Source: Liolophura sinensis
Lineage: Eukaryota > Mollusca > Polyplacophora > Chitonida > Chitonidae
Direction of reading: 5' to 3'
DNA: 64,000 bases
Assembly: GCF_032854445.1 (NCBI RefSeq)
Contig: NC_088303.1
Coordinates: 31,691,501-31,755,500 of the forward strand
The notes under the pieces are model-generated. The model was not told where the DNA came from and ran no database searches. It saw only the letters and a program-made list of their open reading frames with translations. A program made the position numbers and the translations under genes. Positions within the stretch are counted from its first letter, which is position 1. Every line of letters starts with the position of its first letter. Positions 1 through 12,484 of the stretch are shown here, piece by piece.

Positions 1-1137
1 CGAGTTCTTGAAGCCTCTGTCCTGTGTCCTCAAATCCTCCTAATTTACACCTGTCAAAGACTCGTCTCCTGCCCTACAGTCATGCTGATAACATCATAAA
101 TAATGAAGTGTGCCTCTGAATGAAGCCTCAACTAATCAGAATTCCACAGGTAGACAGGTCTATGAGCCCACCTTGTTGGGCAGAAACACTAATGATTCGT
201 TAATTGCTGGACAAAACTGACCCTGATGTGGGCGAGTCTATGCGGGGAATCCTAGGTGAGAGGGTAGGCTGGAAGTATCAACACTTATCATACCCAAATC
301 TTCATTCTCGCCTGTACCACACCTATCTACTGTGACATACCTGAGGGGGTCGGGGAGACCTTTTCAGTCACACCACAACAGGTGTATAAATATAATTAGC
401 ACACCTTTCATGCCTGGAGTGATAACAGATGTTGTTAGGATAAGACTTTTCAAGACAATATTAGTGAAAACATCACTGACTTTTACAAAGAGGTCAGGCC
501 TGGCAAGGCTCATTGTTCTAATAAAACAGGTGGACAAAAATAACCGTGTTCAATGTACATGTAGATCAGGTAAAGGTGAACTTTATCATAAAACATCTGT
601 GTTGATATACTAAAGAGTCTTAGGACAATGCAAGCAGATACAGAATAACCAAACAGATTAATCCATGTACATTTAACACTTTACTTTGATTTGAAATACT
701 TTGATTTTAATCCATATAAATCTTGGCTATGTTGGTGCAATGTTGGTAAATTAAAGTGTACATCATACATGTACTAACACACCACAATAAACTTTATTTT
801 CATGCATGGACTTTGTACAATATGGAAGCTTAAACTTACATTAGGTTAAGTACTGCTACCAAAGAGCTCGTCTGTATGAGACACATAAATGCAAACCTTC
901 TGCCTTACACCTTAAAATAAAGACTGAAACAACTTAGCATGAAGTCTAATACATAAAAGTCATGAATTTGGTACTTTACCATAGTAAACACACATTTTGG
1001 GCATCGACTATGGAACATCCCCATCATGTTATTGTACTTTTACATTTATACCAAACCCCTGCTCAATACGTTGAGTACTTTTAAAGATACCACCTGTAAA
1101 CATTTACCTTAACACTGCTTTCACGATAATTTATTTT
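1..1137. other. AT-rich non-coding stretch
   Basis: No coding signal is visible. The longest open frame (332-613 plus, 93 codons) has no recognisable motif and no splice context. TACATGTA-like words occur here as in the rest of the first 39 kb. It is probably intron or intergenic DNA. Confidence 0.5.
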
Positions 1138-1325
1138 CATTTAGGTTTTACCCTGTACTCATGAATAATTCACTTTAATATATACAATGGCGGCCAATAT
1201 AATGGTGGGAGGAAACTGGGTAGATCCTGGGGGAACCAACGACCAACTGCAGGTTGCAGGAGAGGAAGCCAGCATAAGCTGGACTTGAACTATCAGCGAT
1301 TGTATTAATGAAAGCCTCATGGGTA
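1138..1325 (-). mobile_element. Degenerate SINE, family A, minus orientation
   Basis: On the plus strand it reads in the order typical of a reversed family A copy: gtactcatgaataattcact, then atggcggcca, ggtgggaggaaact, cctgggggaacc, gaagccagcataagctgg and acttgaact. The tRNA-like head at the high-coordinate end has decayed. The best copy for comparison is at 32336-32604. Confidence 0.8.
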
Positions 1326-2889
1326 ATCATGTTGTGTCAGCTTCCTATAAACCATCAATCCACAGTGGCCCAACTTTTATGGTTATAATATTAGATGCCC
1401 GCACAGATGCTTGGTGTATGACATTCGCTACAAATGCAGCTTTAAAAGATTCAACTTTGGTTAAGTTTAACATTTCTGCAATTTGATTTCTTTTAGCTAC
1501 CTTTCCCATATGATAGACATCTGCATGTAGATCTGCATGTCCTTGAAGAATTAGTGCTCAAAAAGAAAACTGGACATGTTACCTACCAAATATCTTTCCA
1601 TATGAATCACACACACACACACACACACACAAAAGCTGTTCATAAAGCCCAATACCAGCTGTGTACATACTTACTCCTTCAAAACCATCTATCTACATAA
1701 GGCATTACATTTACTTATCCACTAAGGATTTACATTAGTCACCCAGAATGAGAGCTTTACGCCGGTACAAATCAGATAAACTGAAGTCTGAAGCTATTAG
1801 TCCTCAAAGATCAAAGCAAACTCAGGACACTGTGTAACTTTTGAGGTTAAAACTGGCAGGGTAGGATACTAATGCATTAAGATGTACACCGATGTCAATG
1901 TGAACGTGACCATGAATGTACAATAACTTATAAAGGGGTCGAAGCACCCAGAGGTTTACACAATGAGTCATTACATTGACAGCCTACGTTTTCTTGAGTT
2001 AGGTCATTCTAAAGCCCTTCTATGTGAACAAAACCTTTATCAATATTAGTAAATTTCAAGACCAATATTCAGACAAATGTTTATTGCATTATTTAAAAAT
2101 ATTTAATGAACATAAGAAAACATAGCTTGTGTCACTGAACATGTTGGTCAGTTTTACTTATTTCACAAGTTGCAACATGCATTTATGTTACAATCACATA
2201 TTTTCCAACCAGATCAAGTTCTTAGATTCTTAAATTCCACAAAAAAATTAAAAGTGCAGTGCATGTAGAAAACTGATCTTGTTATGTAAACAAGATCATA
2301 TGTACATGTATGTACATATTTTTTACCTCTTTTTTTATATACAAAATGCACATCTATGGGTTTGATATTGTTGAGTAGAATCGATATGTGCACTGATTAT
2401 TTCACCTAATAAACTGGGTTATCATACAAGTTTTAACACGTATATTCACAATACATACAACAACTAAGATTATTCTAACATGTACTAGAATGCACAAAAG
2501 TCTCTGTATGCAAGTCTGACATAGAAAAAACACATGTGAGTCTAAACTACTGGAATATCTCAAACTACATGTAGCATCAACTGTACCTGTACATGCACAT
2601 AGGCTGTAGTTTGTCACATTGGTCTGGCAGGATCAATTAATACTACACAATTAATACTCAGGTTTGAGCAACGTATAGTTACTCTGATATCACAAAATAA
2701 TGAAACAGTTTTTCTTGGAAATCAGATAAGTACTTACTCAGTACACCATTGGTATACAAAGATTATAGGCACATTTATGTGAAGTACATGTACTTACATG
2801 TATATAGTACAAGATACTGCTGTGTGTAAAACCCCAGTATAAGATAGATAATACAACATAAATACACCTATGTACACCTGCATTACGAC
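1326..2889. other. Non-coding stretch with an (AC)n microsatellite
   Basis: No gene is visible. An (AC)n run lies at about 1610-1631. The rest is AT-rich with several TACATGTA words, for example near 2304 and 2787-2805. Confidence 0.5.
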
Positions 2890-3222
2890 AAACAGACAGC
2901 GGTAGATCCAGGCTCAATCCTGGGTCGAGTCACACCTAAGACTTTAAAAGAGGAAGTTCCAGCTTCCTCGCTTGGCGTTCAGCATGAAGGCGATAGTGAA
3001 AGTACTGGTTGACTTGTATCAGTATAATGGCTTGTGCGGGGCGACTTTACTTGCCTTTGGTAAGCTGTCTCAGTGAAGCAGCACTAGATAAAAGAGTGGT
3101 GGAAATCTGTCCTGCGACAAGGAGGCACATCACATACACCTAAGGATTCCTTTGTCGCCATATGACTGCAAAATGGTTAAGTACGACATTAAACCCCAAG
3201 CACTCACTCACTCACTCAAATA
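2890..3222 (+). mobile_element. SINE, family B, plus orientation
   Basis: It begins with a tRNA-like B-box region (tccaggctcaatcctgggtcg), then a body with cttcctcgcttggcgttcag, ggttgacttgtatcagtata, cttacctttggtaagc-like sequence and gtcgccatatgactg. It ends in the characteristic gttaagtacgacattaaacc followed by an (actc)n tail. The same modules occur at 59215-59580 (plus) and, reversed, at 44822-45162. The 5' part of the tRNA-like head (A box) appears to be missing or decayed. Confidence 0.8.
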
Positions 3223-5494
3223 ACAGAAACATGAATACAAGATATGTGTTTGTCATATTTGTACCACAATAAAGTTGTCATCTTCTTGCTAAAGAGCAAG
3301 AAGATACCAAGGAAGAACTAACGGAATTCATACGCAAAAAAATACATAAAGCCATCCAATGGCAATACAGGCAACAGAATATTTTAGTATTGATAATGAG
3401 CTTACCTGTACATTTACTTATTCACATGCACGGCCTAGTTAAATTACACTGCTCGAGTTCATTAAATTCAACCTAATAAACATACTGAAGAGACACTGTC
3501 ATTCAAGTGGTGCTTCAGGATTTCATTAACATAAATGTAAGTTGTTCCAGCTGATACACAAAGGATGTGAACATGACACAGACTGAGCTTAAATTAACAG
3601 AGCAACTGGAGTCTTGACGAAATCTCAGGTGCGACAAAAACAACAACCCCTCCCCCTCCCCTACTTACACCAGTAAACCTGACATAGACTTCAAACTTAC
3701 TTAGCAAAACACCTGTGGAAAATCCTTCTCCCAAAAGGACATACCACCTGAGCCGTGCCAGGTGACAGGGGTTTGTCAGGAAAACAAATCACACACCTGA
3801 TGCGGCTAGACTATGATCAGCTGCTTTTTGTCCAACTTGTCTTTATCTGTATAGAACTAATATAACTGCTGTCAAGATGACAGAGACAAGCAAGAACTGA
3901 GCTGCCATCATGTATGTTTCATGACACAATGTGCTTAATTTCACCACCTGCACATGTAGACTACATACACAAATAAACAATGAAGTGTGTAACCATGGCA
4001 AACATGTAACATATAAATCATCTAATTATACATAAAAAAATCCCTCCCACGTTGTCTTTGCCTTTCTAATTAATTGACTACAAGTACATGTATGTCACAG
4101 CTTTTTGACCAAGTGAAAATCCTTGACCACTGTCCAACTCCCAATTCATTTAGCCAAGCAATGAAGGCAACATCTTGCGGTATGATTCGCTACACTCGAT
4201 TCGGATGGCAGCATTATCAGAAAGTTTCTAATCTATAAAAAAGTTGTTTATGTGTCTTTTTATCCACCCGGAGTTGAGCTCCAAGTATTACCACAGCTAA
4301 GATTTTGCACGATATTCGTCCAGTCTACAACCCAGACGAACTCTCCACCACCTGGGATTGTTTGCGCACTGTAGAGAATAGCACTGGGGAGTCTCACTTT
4401 CATGTCATAAACTTTCCAAAAAATGAGGCAAACCGCTGATATCAAAAAGAGCAGATGCAGCAAAGTTTAGCTTGAATATATGATAAAATAATGACATTTA
4501 CAGTGAAATGGACTATGAACTGCATGGTAAGTGCCCTATTCAACATATCTAGCCCATCACTTTTTAATCGGCATCTTGTTTTGTTAACATTTTTGCATGC
4601 CTAGAAATCGCAAAACAGGTCAAGTATTGCTGTTACTGTTTTGATATCATACGTGTACATGTAAGTACAACCAGGAAGTGTTGCCGGCAGTAAAACAATG
4701 GTACTCTACAACAACAACATAGTATACATACAAATATGGCCATGTCTGCATGATATAACACTACACCCACATCTAGCACAAGGACCACCGTTTATACTAT
4801 CACTGCTTTTAGAGTGGTTTTTTATCTCATCAGAAAGGAAAAGTCTTACCACAAGTGTTTTTTGCTCACTGCTAATGAGACCTGTGTAATGCCCGCCCAA
4901 AGTTTGACCCTGTATGAGTCAAAAACAGCAGTAAATAAGTACGCTAAGGATACATGTACATGCTTACTGGTACTGTACTCGCGCTACACATCCACTATAC
5001 TGTACACGTTTCTGCTCATGTCAAGAAAGTTGCTCAGATATTGCCATATAAGATGCACACAACTTCATTACACACCGTGGAACACTAGCACTTTGTGGAG
5101 AAAAAACACGTACCCTGCTCTCGTGGGGTTATCATTGACAAAACCACAAGGCTTCTGGGAAATCACACAAAAACACAGGGACAAGGAAAACAAAAAAATG
5201 GAGTTCCTCTACAAAGAGCTAGAGGCACAGGTCCAAATGAAATGGAGCATAGATACACAAACATCAACAGTCTGTACATACCATATGCATGAAACAAAAC
5301 AGAGTACATGTGTGTATACATGAAAGCTTTAGATGCAGCAAACATACTGTATGCTTAGGTGAAGGATAAATAGCACCATTGTAAGCTTGTAAATTGCATT
5401 TCATACATGTATACATGTAAGACCTGTAGGGATTATAAATGTACAAAAAAGTAAAAAAAAATTTGGATTTCAAAACTACATTACTGAAACAAAT
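3223..5494. other. Non-coding stretch, no gene seen
   Basis: Overlapping open frames on both strands at 4.7-5.5 kb (the longest is 169 codons at 4814-5323 plus) carry no motif and have equally long frames on the opposite strand, which argues against coding. A possible minus-strand donor after tacag at about 3408 has no open exon behind it. Confidence 0.45.
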
Positions 5495-5670
5495 GATAGC
5501 TCACGCTGGCTTCCCCTTGCGAGGTCTGCCAGAAACCATATACAACGATCTGCGAATAGTCATAGGTTTCCCACACGCTTTGCTCAGTTTCCTCCCATGG
5601 CATCATGCAGGCTGTACAAGTGAAATATTCTTGACTAAGGTGTAAAAAAAACTAATCCAATAAAACAACA
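5495..5670 (+). mobile_element. SINE fragment, family A, plus orientation
   Basis: It retains the middle and tail of the family: ctggcttcccctt, gaggtctgccag, ggtttcc, ctttgctcagtttcctccca, then gtgaaatattcttgacta and a (ca)AATAAA-like tail. The tRNA-like head is absent, so it is 5'-truncated. Confidence 0.75.
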
Positions 5671-6784
5671 AACGGCAATACCAGGGGAGACAACTCCAGT
5701 GGTCAACTTGCACACTACGCACACACAATATTGTCAATGCAATAGAAGGTCAACATCTGTTACATATCCCTGTAAATGCACCATCATGGAGAGTTTTAGG
5801 GACCTTATCTAAACATAGCACATCCTAGTGACCTATTACTGGACAATTTGGCCAGGCTGACTAAACCAATAGCATGTTTGGCGAATGACATCATACTGTC
5901 TACACCTGGACATCCCCTTGACCAGGTGAACCCAACCAATATAGAGAAATACTTCCCATTCAGTCTAACAGTCATGATGTTTTTCAGTGTTTGTTGAACA
6001 CCAATAGGACCTTAATTAAAATCATGATATCAATAATAATATAAAAATAAAGTATGCCAGATTGACATGAGATGATCATAATGCTTTCAATAAAACAGCT
6101 GTACGGTATCTAACTGTAGTAAATATTAAAACCATTTTTCATATTCACACACAAGAAAGATGCATATAATTTGTGCTCCACACAAGTAATGCAACTCCAA
6201 AAACACAGCATATTCTGCTGATGATGCCAAAATATGGAGATAAAATAAATCTTTTGTTTTTCATAGTTACATCACTCTTGTACCAAGATACACATATTCC
6301 AGTAAGTATTCAAAGTGTGGATATGAATAAACCTTCCCTAGGGGGTAAAAGCTCCCTCAATTTCTTCAACCTAAAATGGTACTACTGTAACAAGAAGCAA
6401 AGGATAAAACATGCCCTTTTCCATCATGTGGTCCAATCAGGATCATCAAGCCTGTGTGGCTCTATACATGTAAGTAAAGCACTGTAACATTCCACAAGGC
6501 TTGGTGAATCTGTGAAAAGGTCACAAAAAGTTTAATATTACCACACCACCCTGAACAAACTGAACAGCGATTCATTTACATGCTGAACAGTTGGGATAAA
6601 TAGGCTACAGGTATTTTAGCTTATAATTATGATATAAGTACCCACTGACAATTGGAGGTGATTATAACAAAACTGCCATGTAATAACCAAACTGCTTATA
6701 ATCACTAGATTTTACATTCTCTATACAACCAGATACATGTATACCGTAAATGACTTAAAATTTTACCCAAAAAGAAATAAATGT
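5671..6784. other. Non-coding stretch, no gene seen
   Basis: AT-rich. The 104-codon frame at 6173-6487 plus has no motif or splice context. Confidence 0.45.
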
Positions 6785-7690
6785 CATCGAACACTACATG
6801 TACGTTTGGCGTAGAAACTTACATTTTACCAACAGGCTACCATCATACATGTACGTTTGGAGCTGAAACTTACATTTTACCCACAGGCTACCATCCTACC
6901 ATCCTACATGTACTTTTGGAGCTGAAACTTACATTTTACCCACAGGCTACCATCATACATGTACGTTTGGTGCTGAAACTTACATTTTACCCACAGACTA
7001 CCATCCTACCATCTTACATGTACGTTTGGAGCTGAAACTTACATTTTACCCACAGGCTACCATCATACATGGATGTTTGGTGCTGAAACTTACATTTTAC
7101 CCACAGGCTACCATCCTACCATCCTACATGTATGTTTGGTGCTGAAACTTACATTTTACCCAGAGACTACCATCCTACATGCAAGTTTGGCGTAGAAACT
7201 TACATTTTACCCACAGACTACCATCCTACCATCCTAAATGTATGTTTGGTGCTGAAACTTACATTTTACCCACAGGCTACCATCCTACCATCCTAAATGT
7301 ATGTTTGGTGCTGAAACTTACATTTTACCCACAGGCTACCATTCTACATGTACGTTTGGCGTAGAAACTTACATTTTACCCGCAGGCTACAATCCTACCA
7401 TCTTACATGTACATTAGGAGCTGAAACTTACATTTTACCCACAGACTACCATCCTACCATTCTACATGTATGTTTGGTGCTGAAACTTACATTTTACCCA
7501 CAGGCTACCATCCTACATGTACATTTGATGTAGAAACTTACACTTTACCCACAGGCTTCAATCCTACCATCTTACATGTACGTTTGGAGCTGAAACTTAC
7601 ATTTTACCCACAGACTACCTTCGTACCATTCTACATGTATGTTTGGTGCTGAAACTTACATTTTACCCACAGGCTACCATTCTACATGTA
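6785..7690 (+). repeat. Tandem satellite, 16 units of about 50 or 58 bp
   Basis: Sixteen consecutive units share a core reading gaaacttacattttaccca followed by caggctacc. Units come in two lengths because an 8-bp block (catcctac) is present once or twice before the atgta linker. Units differ by a few substitutions (gtaga versus gctga before aaactt). The array gives short open frames such as ETYILPTGYHP by chance periodicity, not because it is a gene. Each unit contains an acceptor-like tttacccacag on the plus strand and a donor-like GTAAGT on the minus strand. Confidence 0.95.
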
Positions 7691-8059
7691 CCTCCCAAAC
7701 ACTTTTCTGAGATAAAGAAAACTCTCAGAATCAGGCAAATTGAGCAACTTAAGTAATGGCTAATATTTAGGCTATTCACGGTACATACTTACTTTTGTAT
7801 ATATAATTAAAAAAGTACAAACGAAGTAAAAATGTACACTATGGGCAAATGTGGAAACCTAACATTATAGAGTACATGAGAGTTAAGAAGTTCAGTTTGG
7901 CATCTTCTGTGGATTTCAACTGCATGTAAATGGAAAGTTCTAGGTACATATGCCATGTACATGAACAATATTGTATGATACATAACGCATTATTGTTACG
8001 TTAATCAACACAGTAGCACCCAGGCTTCTGTACTGGATCAATACAACCCTTTGTCTTAC
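7691..8059. other. Non-coding stretch, no gene seen
   Basis: AT-rich sequence with TACATGTA-type words. No open frame or repeat module was recognised. Confidence 0.4.
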
Positions 8060-8132
8060 CTGTAAAATTTCTTCATTGTTTTTTAGAATCAAAGTATTTG
8101 AGTGCAGCGCACATTTCCAATATACAAGTAGT
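8060..8132 (-). CDS. Candidate internal exon, minus strand
   Basis: On the minus strand a strong 5' splice site (TTTTACAG|GTAAGAC) lies at its low end and an AG (gatccag) at its high end. One frame is open throughout and reads LILKNNEEILQ toward the donor. The acceptor has almost no polypyrimidine tract, which weakens the call. The product is unknown. If real it would belong to the proposed long minus-strand gene. Confidence 0.22.
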
Positions 8133-8237
8133 CTGGATCAGTCATCCGTGTTTCATGTATGAAGACATGTATGTGTTGCCATACAATGGTGCTTACAATG
8201 AAGTTGGACGTACATCGTGTCATAACTTTTACCTGAA

Positions 8238-8279
8238 GTGAACAGATGGTTTGCTGTACTGGAAGGTGTTGCCCTGTGG
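8238..8279. repeat. Left arm of a perfect 42-bp inverted repeat
   Basis: The 42 bases are the exact reverse complement of 8685-8726, with a 405-bp spacer. Homology stops abruptly on both sides. The arm runs from gtgaacagatgg to gccctgtgg. Confidence 0.95.
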
Positions 8280-8588
8280 CATTTACCTTTCAAGAAAATG
8301 ACAGTTAAAGTAAAAATAGCTGATATTTATTACTAGTTCATTAAAAAAACAAATATGCTAATTTACAATTGACTCATTACAGGGATACACAGAATATCAC
8401 CTTTAAATCAAAGAATCCAAAAATGTCTTTCATGGCTAGGACAGTAATAAACTGCCCTATCCATGTACCTACCCTTCCCTGGCTTTAGTACTTTTTTTCA
8501 TCATCGTGAACTTTTTAGAACTTCTTTCAGTCCATTGAAACAAGGCAAAAGTGAATGCCAGCTTTAAAGTAAAAGATTTAAGGCCCAG

Positions 8589-8737
8589 TCAGCTTAACAC
8601 ATGTTGGCATTCCTCCCTGGAAAATGCTGAGATCTCCACAGGTGGAGGCAAAAATGCTCTTTGGACATCAAAGAGTTCTTTTCCCCACAGGGCAACACCT
8701 TCCAGTACAGCAAACCATCTGTTCACAGCTCTTTTTC
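8589..8737 (-). CDS. Candidate coding exon ending in a stop, minus strand
   Basis: Read on the minus strand, a possible acceptor (ccctgatcaag) is followed by about 48 open codons, including NRWFAVLEGVALWGKELFD and later PPPVEISAFSREE, then TGA at 8591-8589. Residue composition looks protein-like, but I recognise no family. An AATAAA (TTTATT on plus, about 8327) lies some 260 bp further on and would suit a terminal exon. The right arm of the 42-bp inverted repeat lies inside it. It could equally be a decayed retrogene fragment or a chance frame. Confidence 0.33.
8685..8726. repeat. Right arm of a perfect 42-bp inverted repeat
   Basis: Exact reverse complement of 8238-8279. In minus-strand orientation this arm lies in a frame reading VNRWFAVLEGVALW. 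Confidence 0.95.
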
Positions 8738-9630
8738 CTTGATCAGGGAACAATCAAAGTTTATCATGGACCATCAAAGACCAAAATTTCTTCCTCTTCT
8801 CTGTCTTTTTCTGTTGTTTTTTTGTTCGCAGACTGTATTATTCTGTTCTTAAAACAGAACATACAGCACAATGGGCGGTAATCACTTGTCTGTACATTGA
8901 CAGACAAATCTGAAGGTAAATTATGCACATTAGAAGCTTCCAGGGTCATACAACAAATTTTCAAACCAGTGGAACCATCCAACACCCTTTACCCAAGTTA
9001 CATGCATGTACATGTAGTATACTGCAAAATGTTCAAACACTGCCAAAATCCCTTCCACACAAAACCTTAACCAGCTTCAGCAATTGCTCAATGCATGTAC
9101 ATGGATATTTATGTAGTCTAATGAGCTTATACAGATCCTCTTTGTGTCCACTTTGGGTTCTTTGAAATAAAAACCACTTCAATATAATTTTTCAACCTTT
9201 CTGAATACCTAGTTTTCACGGTTGTATGAGGATTTTATCTTCATCTATCTGTAACACACACAAATCATTTTAGACTCATATTGATAATTAACGCGTGTAA
9301 ACTCTGCATACATTAAAAGGTTGAAAGGTTGAAGAAACACAACCATGTTATCATTTTAATACTAGAACTTAATTTTATAAAGAACTGACAGCTTTGCCCA
9401 CATACACCTATCTATAGGTGATTGCTACACAAATGCAATAGTAAAAGGTTAAGTGATCTGGTCTAAAGTACATGACCTGCTACACATGCCACAAGAGAAA
9501 TTTTTTTTCATATCTTGACTGATTTCAGTGAATACACATGCACATGTACTGTATATGAACATGCAAACTGCACTCAATTTTTGGCAAAAGGTTGACACCT
9601 ACAAAAGCTGCTGAGGTGAAAATACCTTAC
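8738..9630. other. Non-coding stretch, possible coding relic
   Basis: A 73-codon minus frame (8985-8764) with an acidic stretch (EKDREEEE) adjoins the candidate exon above but has no clear splice sites. Nothing else was recognised. Confidence 0.3.
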
Positions 9631-9694
9631 CTGTACATTCAGTACATCAATGATAACTATTCGAGCCAATGACACAAGAGCACATCCACCCAAG
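9631..9694 (-). CDS. Candidate internal exon, minus strand
   Basis: A strong minus-strand donor (TGTACAG|GTAAGG) closes a segment whose one open frame reads GGCALVSLARIVIIDVLNVQ. The acceptor (gtaaatag) has a poor pyrimidine tract. The product is unknown and the call rests on the donor and the open frame only. Confidence 0.2.
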
Positions 9695-12420
9695 CTATTT
9701 ACATGTACATGTAGACTAAGATGCTGCCTTCCTCTGGACACTCAAGATGTACAGGCTTCGTTCAAGACTGTTACCGACTCTATAACTTACACATACATAC
9801 ATGTATTTATAGCCAAGGTGATTTCCCTTTTAAGTTTATCATAATGACATAACCTAGTCCTTCAGAAAATAACTGAAAATGTGACATGCTAAATTTTTTC
9901 TACAAAGGCACACAGCAGATGAAAAATAAATAGGCAAGGTATTACAGGTATACCTATAAACAGCAATTGTCTGCACAGGTACATGTACAGGTACACTGTG
10001 GACTTGCCCAGGTATGTAAAGGTAAACACAGGTAAACCTCTAGTCCTACCCACATACACACTCTGACATACCTGCCTGTAGATCTCCAGTGTATTCAACA
10101 GGTAAATCCAGGTGTAATGTCAACCATGCATCACCAGTGGTGACCCCAGGTATGTATTGAGAGGAAGCTGTGCATCACCTAACTGACAGGCTGTCGATCA
10201 CCTTTGCAAACATTGCAGAAAGTGCCAAGGTATGACAAATGATACAATGCTTCTTCTATAACACCATTCCGGGTGTGAAAAAAAGACCCCAGTGAGTACT
10301 GCAACGTTACTCCAGCATCTTGACGGATGATCACCTATAACTGAACAAACAGACATTCAATAGGCTGCTCCCTACCTGAAACCGGATCAAGGGGAAGAAA
10401 GGGAAGAAACTCTGCACGTTTCAAGGAGGGGCGACAACAATAGGGCTCTTAGCAGACAAAACCTGGGGATAAAGTTGGACATGCCTCCTGTGTAGTCAGG
10501 CAAGGTGTCAACTTCACGATCCTGAACTACCACTAAGCTGCCTAAAATTCTTATGCAGGTCAGGAAAACTGCAGCGAAAGGACAAAAAGTTCCCCACATA
10601 GCTTACAGTGTAGCTACACAATTGTTCTTTTTTAAAATGTACATGGGAAAATTATGTAAATTGCATAAAATCTATTGATTCATACTTTCATGGCAATAAA
10701 GCAATAGGCTATAACAGACAACAAGTCTTGATCAACATGGGTGGTCGATCAAAAGCTATATACATGTATATTTATAGAGGTTTCACTTTTGCAGTATGCA
10801 GTTGTAAGTATATACACCTACATGTTAAGTAGCATTAGAAGAATTACCATAAAATCCCTGATAACTGTCCAGTTCTATACAGCTACAGTTTGTGATTTTA
10901 TATTCATGGCTTTTTATTTTTCTAAGCTCATTAGACTAATAAAAAAGTATCTTCCCTATACTAAATTTAACGGTGAACATGAACAAAAAGCAATAAAACA
11001 AAGATGACCTAAGTTGTTTCTAAGCATCTTCATGAAATTTATTATGAAGTCCAACAAAAACGGTTTTCTTTTAATGGTTTACTTCAAAAACTTTTCAAGT
11101 TCAATATCAACACTATTTTTTCTTTGTTGAGATTCAGGTTTGTTGCAAGATCTGGTCAGTTTTACTTCTGGCATGATAAGTTATGTCCTGAAATGCAAGC
11201 ATGAGGATGAACTCGGATAGCTGGATTTCCTGAAATATTTGCTGGTCTATACCCTATACAGCAAAACTACAGACCCTCTTTGGAGTAAGTACACGTGTGC
11301 GGTATACAAATATGTTGCTACTGTATTATGTTTCTAACACCAGAACTGGAAGGTCATGTAAATACCTGGTAGACTGAACTACCATAGAGTTACACACAAG
11401 TATTTACTATAGACATGGTGACCAAGCCACTGAAGCTACATGTACATGTATGAACACAAGAGGCCCTGTTTAATATACAAAAGTCCACTATACAGACTGG
11501 AATGTATCTACATCTGAGGCATTTGTTAGTGGGCATTTCTGTATAAATAGGCCACGCAAATACAGAGCCAGTACCAGCCAATCAAAATGAGAGAATTTTT
11601 TTACTATAATAGATAGTCTCATACCCTGACATTACTTTTTCTGATCAATTTCTTCCTCTATTCATAAATATACATGAATGTATAGCATCATTATAAGAGA
11701 ACAAGTGAAAGACAGTAAGCAAGAAATGTTACCTAAACATCACTTTTAAAGAATACACATAGCAGCTCAAGACAAAATGAACACATCATCTAAAGCATCA
11801 TAATTCTCAGGCTAGCTTCAAATATAGCATTAACCAGTTTGGGTTTACCCAAATGCCTTTGACACTAAACAGGTTAAATCACAGAGAACCTTTTAATACA
11901 TGTATAGATACATAATAATGTGATCAAACAGATAATGCTGAAGTGGTTTGGTTTGATTAATTTTAAAGCTTTAATTCATCATGCGGCACTGACAGATCGA
12001 TCATATAAAAGCTATACTCATATAAAATAACCCAGTATGATTTAGCATGAGAAAAGACTTAAGAATCATACAAATACTGATGCGATTTAAGATCCAGAAT
12101 GAAGTGAAAAAACTTGCACTTGTGACAAGTCACTGAGAAAAAATGGTTCATCTTATGTCCTCAAGCAAACGCCTATACTGAATATGCATTTCTAGGAGGG
12201 GCGAACATTTGCTGTGTTCTTAAAGGATGCAGGAAACACTTGGTTTTCACTTCTTAATTTGTACATGTAGTGCATGTGGCCTAACATACAAAAGTAAAAA
12301 AAAAAAAAACCTACATGCACTGGGCTTTCTGTTACAGTGTAAAAATGGCTTTAATGTATAGTTTTCGTCTGGAAATTAAGTAGCCTGCTGTGGTGATATC
12401 AATAGTGATACATGAAGCTG
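9695..12420. other. Non-coding stretch, no gene seen
   Basis: AT-rich with several TACATGTA words. Frames up to 88 codons (10741-11007 plus) have no motif. 9955-10110 is rich in caggta words that look like scattered splice donors. Confidence 0.4.
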
Positions 12421-12484
12421 CCCCCTGTTGGGTGGGGGTGGGTGGGGGTGCTGCTCCCTGTTGGGGGTGGGGGTGGGGGGGGGA
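12421..12484 (+). repeat. G-rich tract able to form G-quadruplexes
   Basis: Many runs of three to nine G separated by one to three bases (gggtgggggtgggtggggg and gggggtgggggtgggggggg). The segment includes a small internal duplication around ccctgttgg. It meets the usual G3+ quadruplex pattern on the plus strand. Confidence 0.9.

Noticed and set aside
3395-3440. Minus-strand exon ending at the donor tacag|GTAAGC
   Set aside because: All three frames between the nearest acceptors and the donor contain stops.
4814-5323. 169-codon ORF as a gene
   Set aside because: No motif or splice context, and frames of 60-69 codons run on the opposite strand through the same bases.
6785-7690. Repeated open frames with ETYILPTGYHP as a repeat protein
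   Set aside because: They come from the tandem satellite. Unit lengths of 50 and 58 bp are not multiples of three, so no frame stays open for long.
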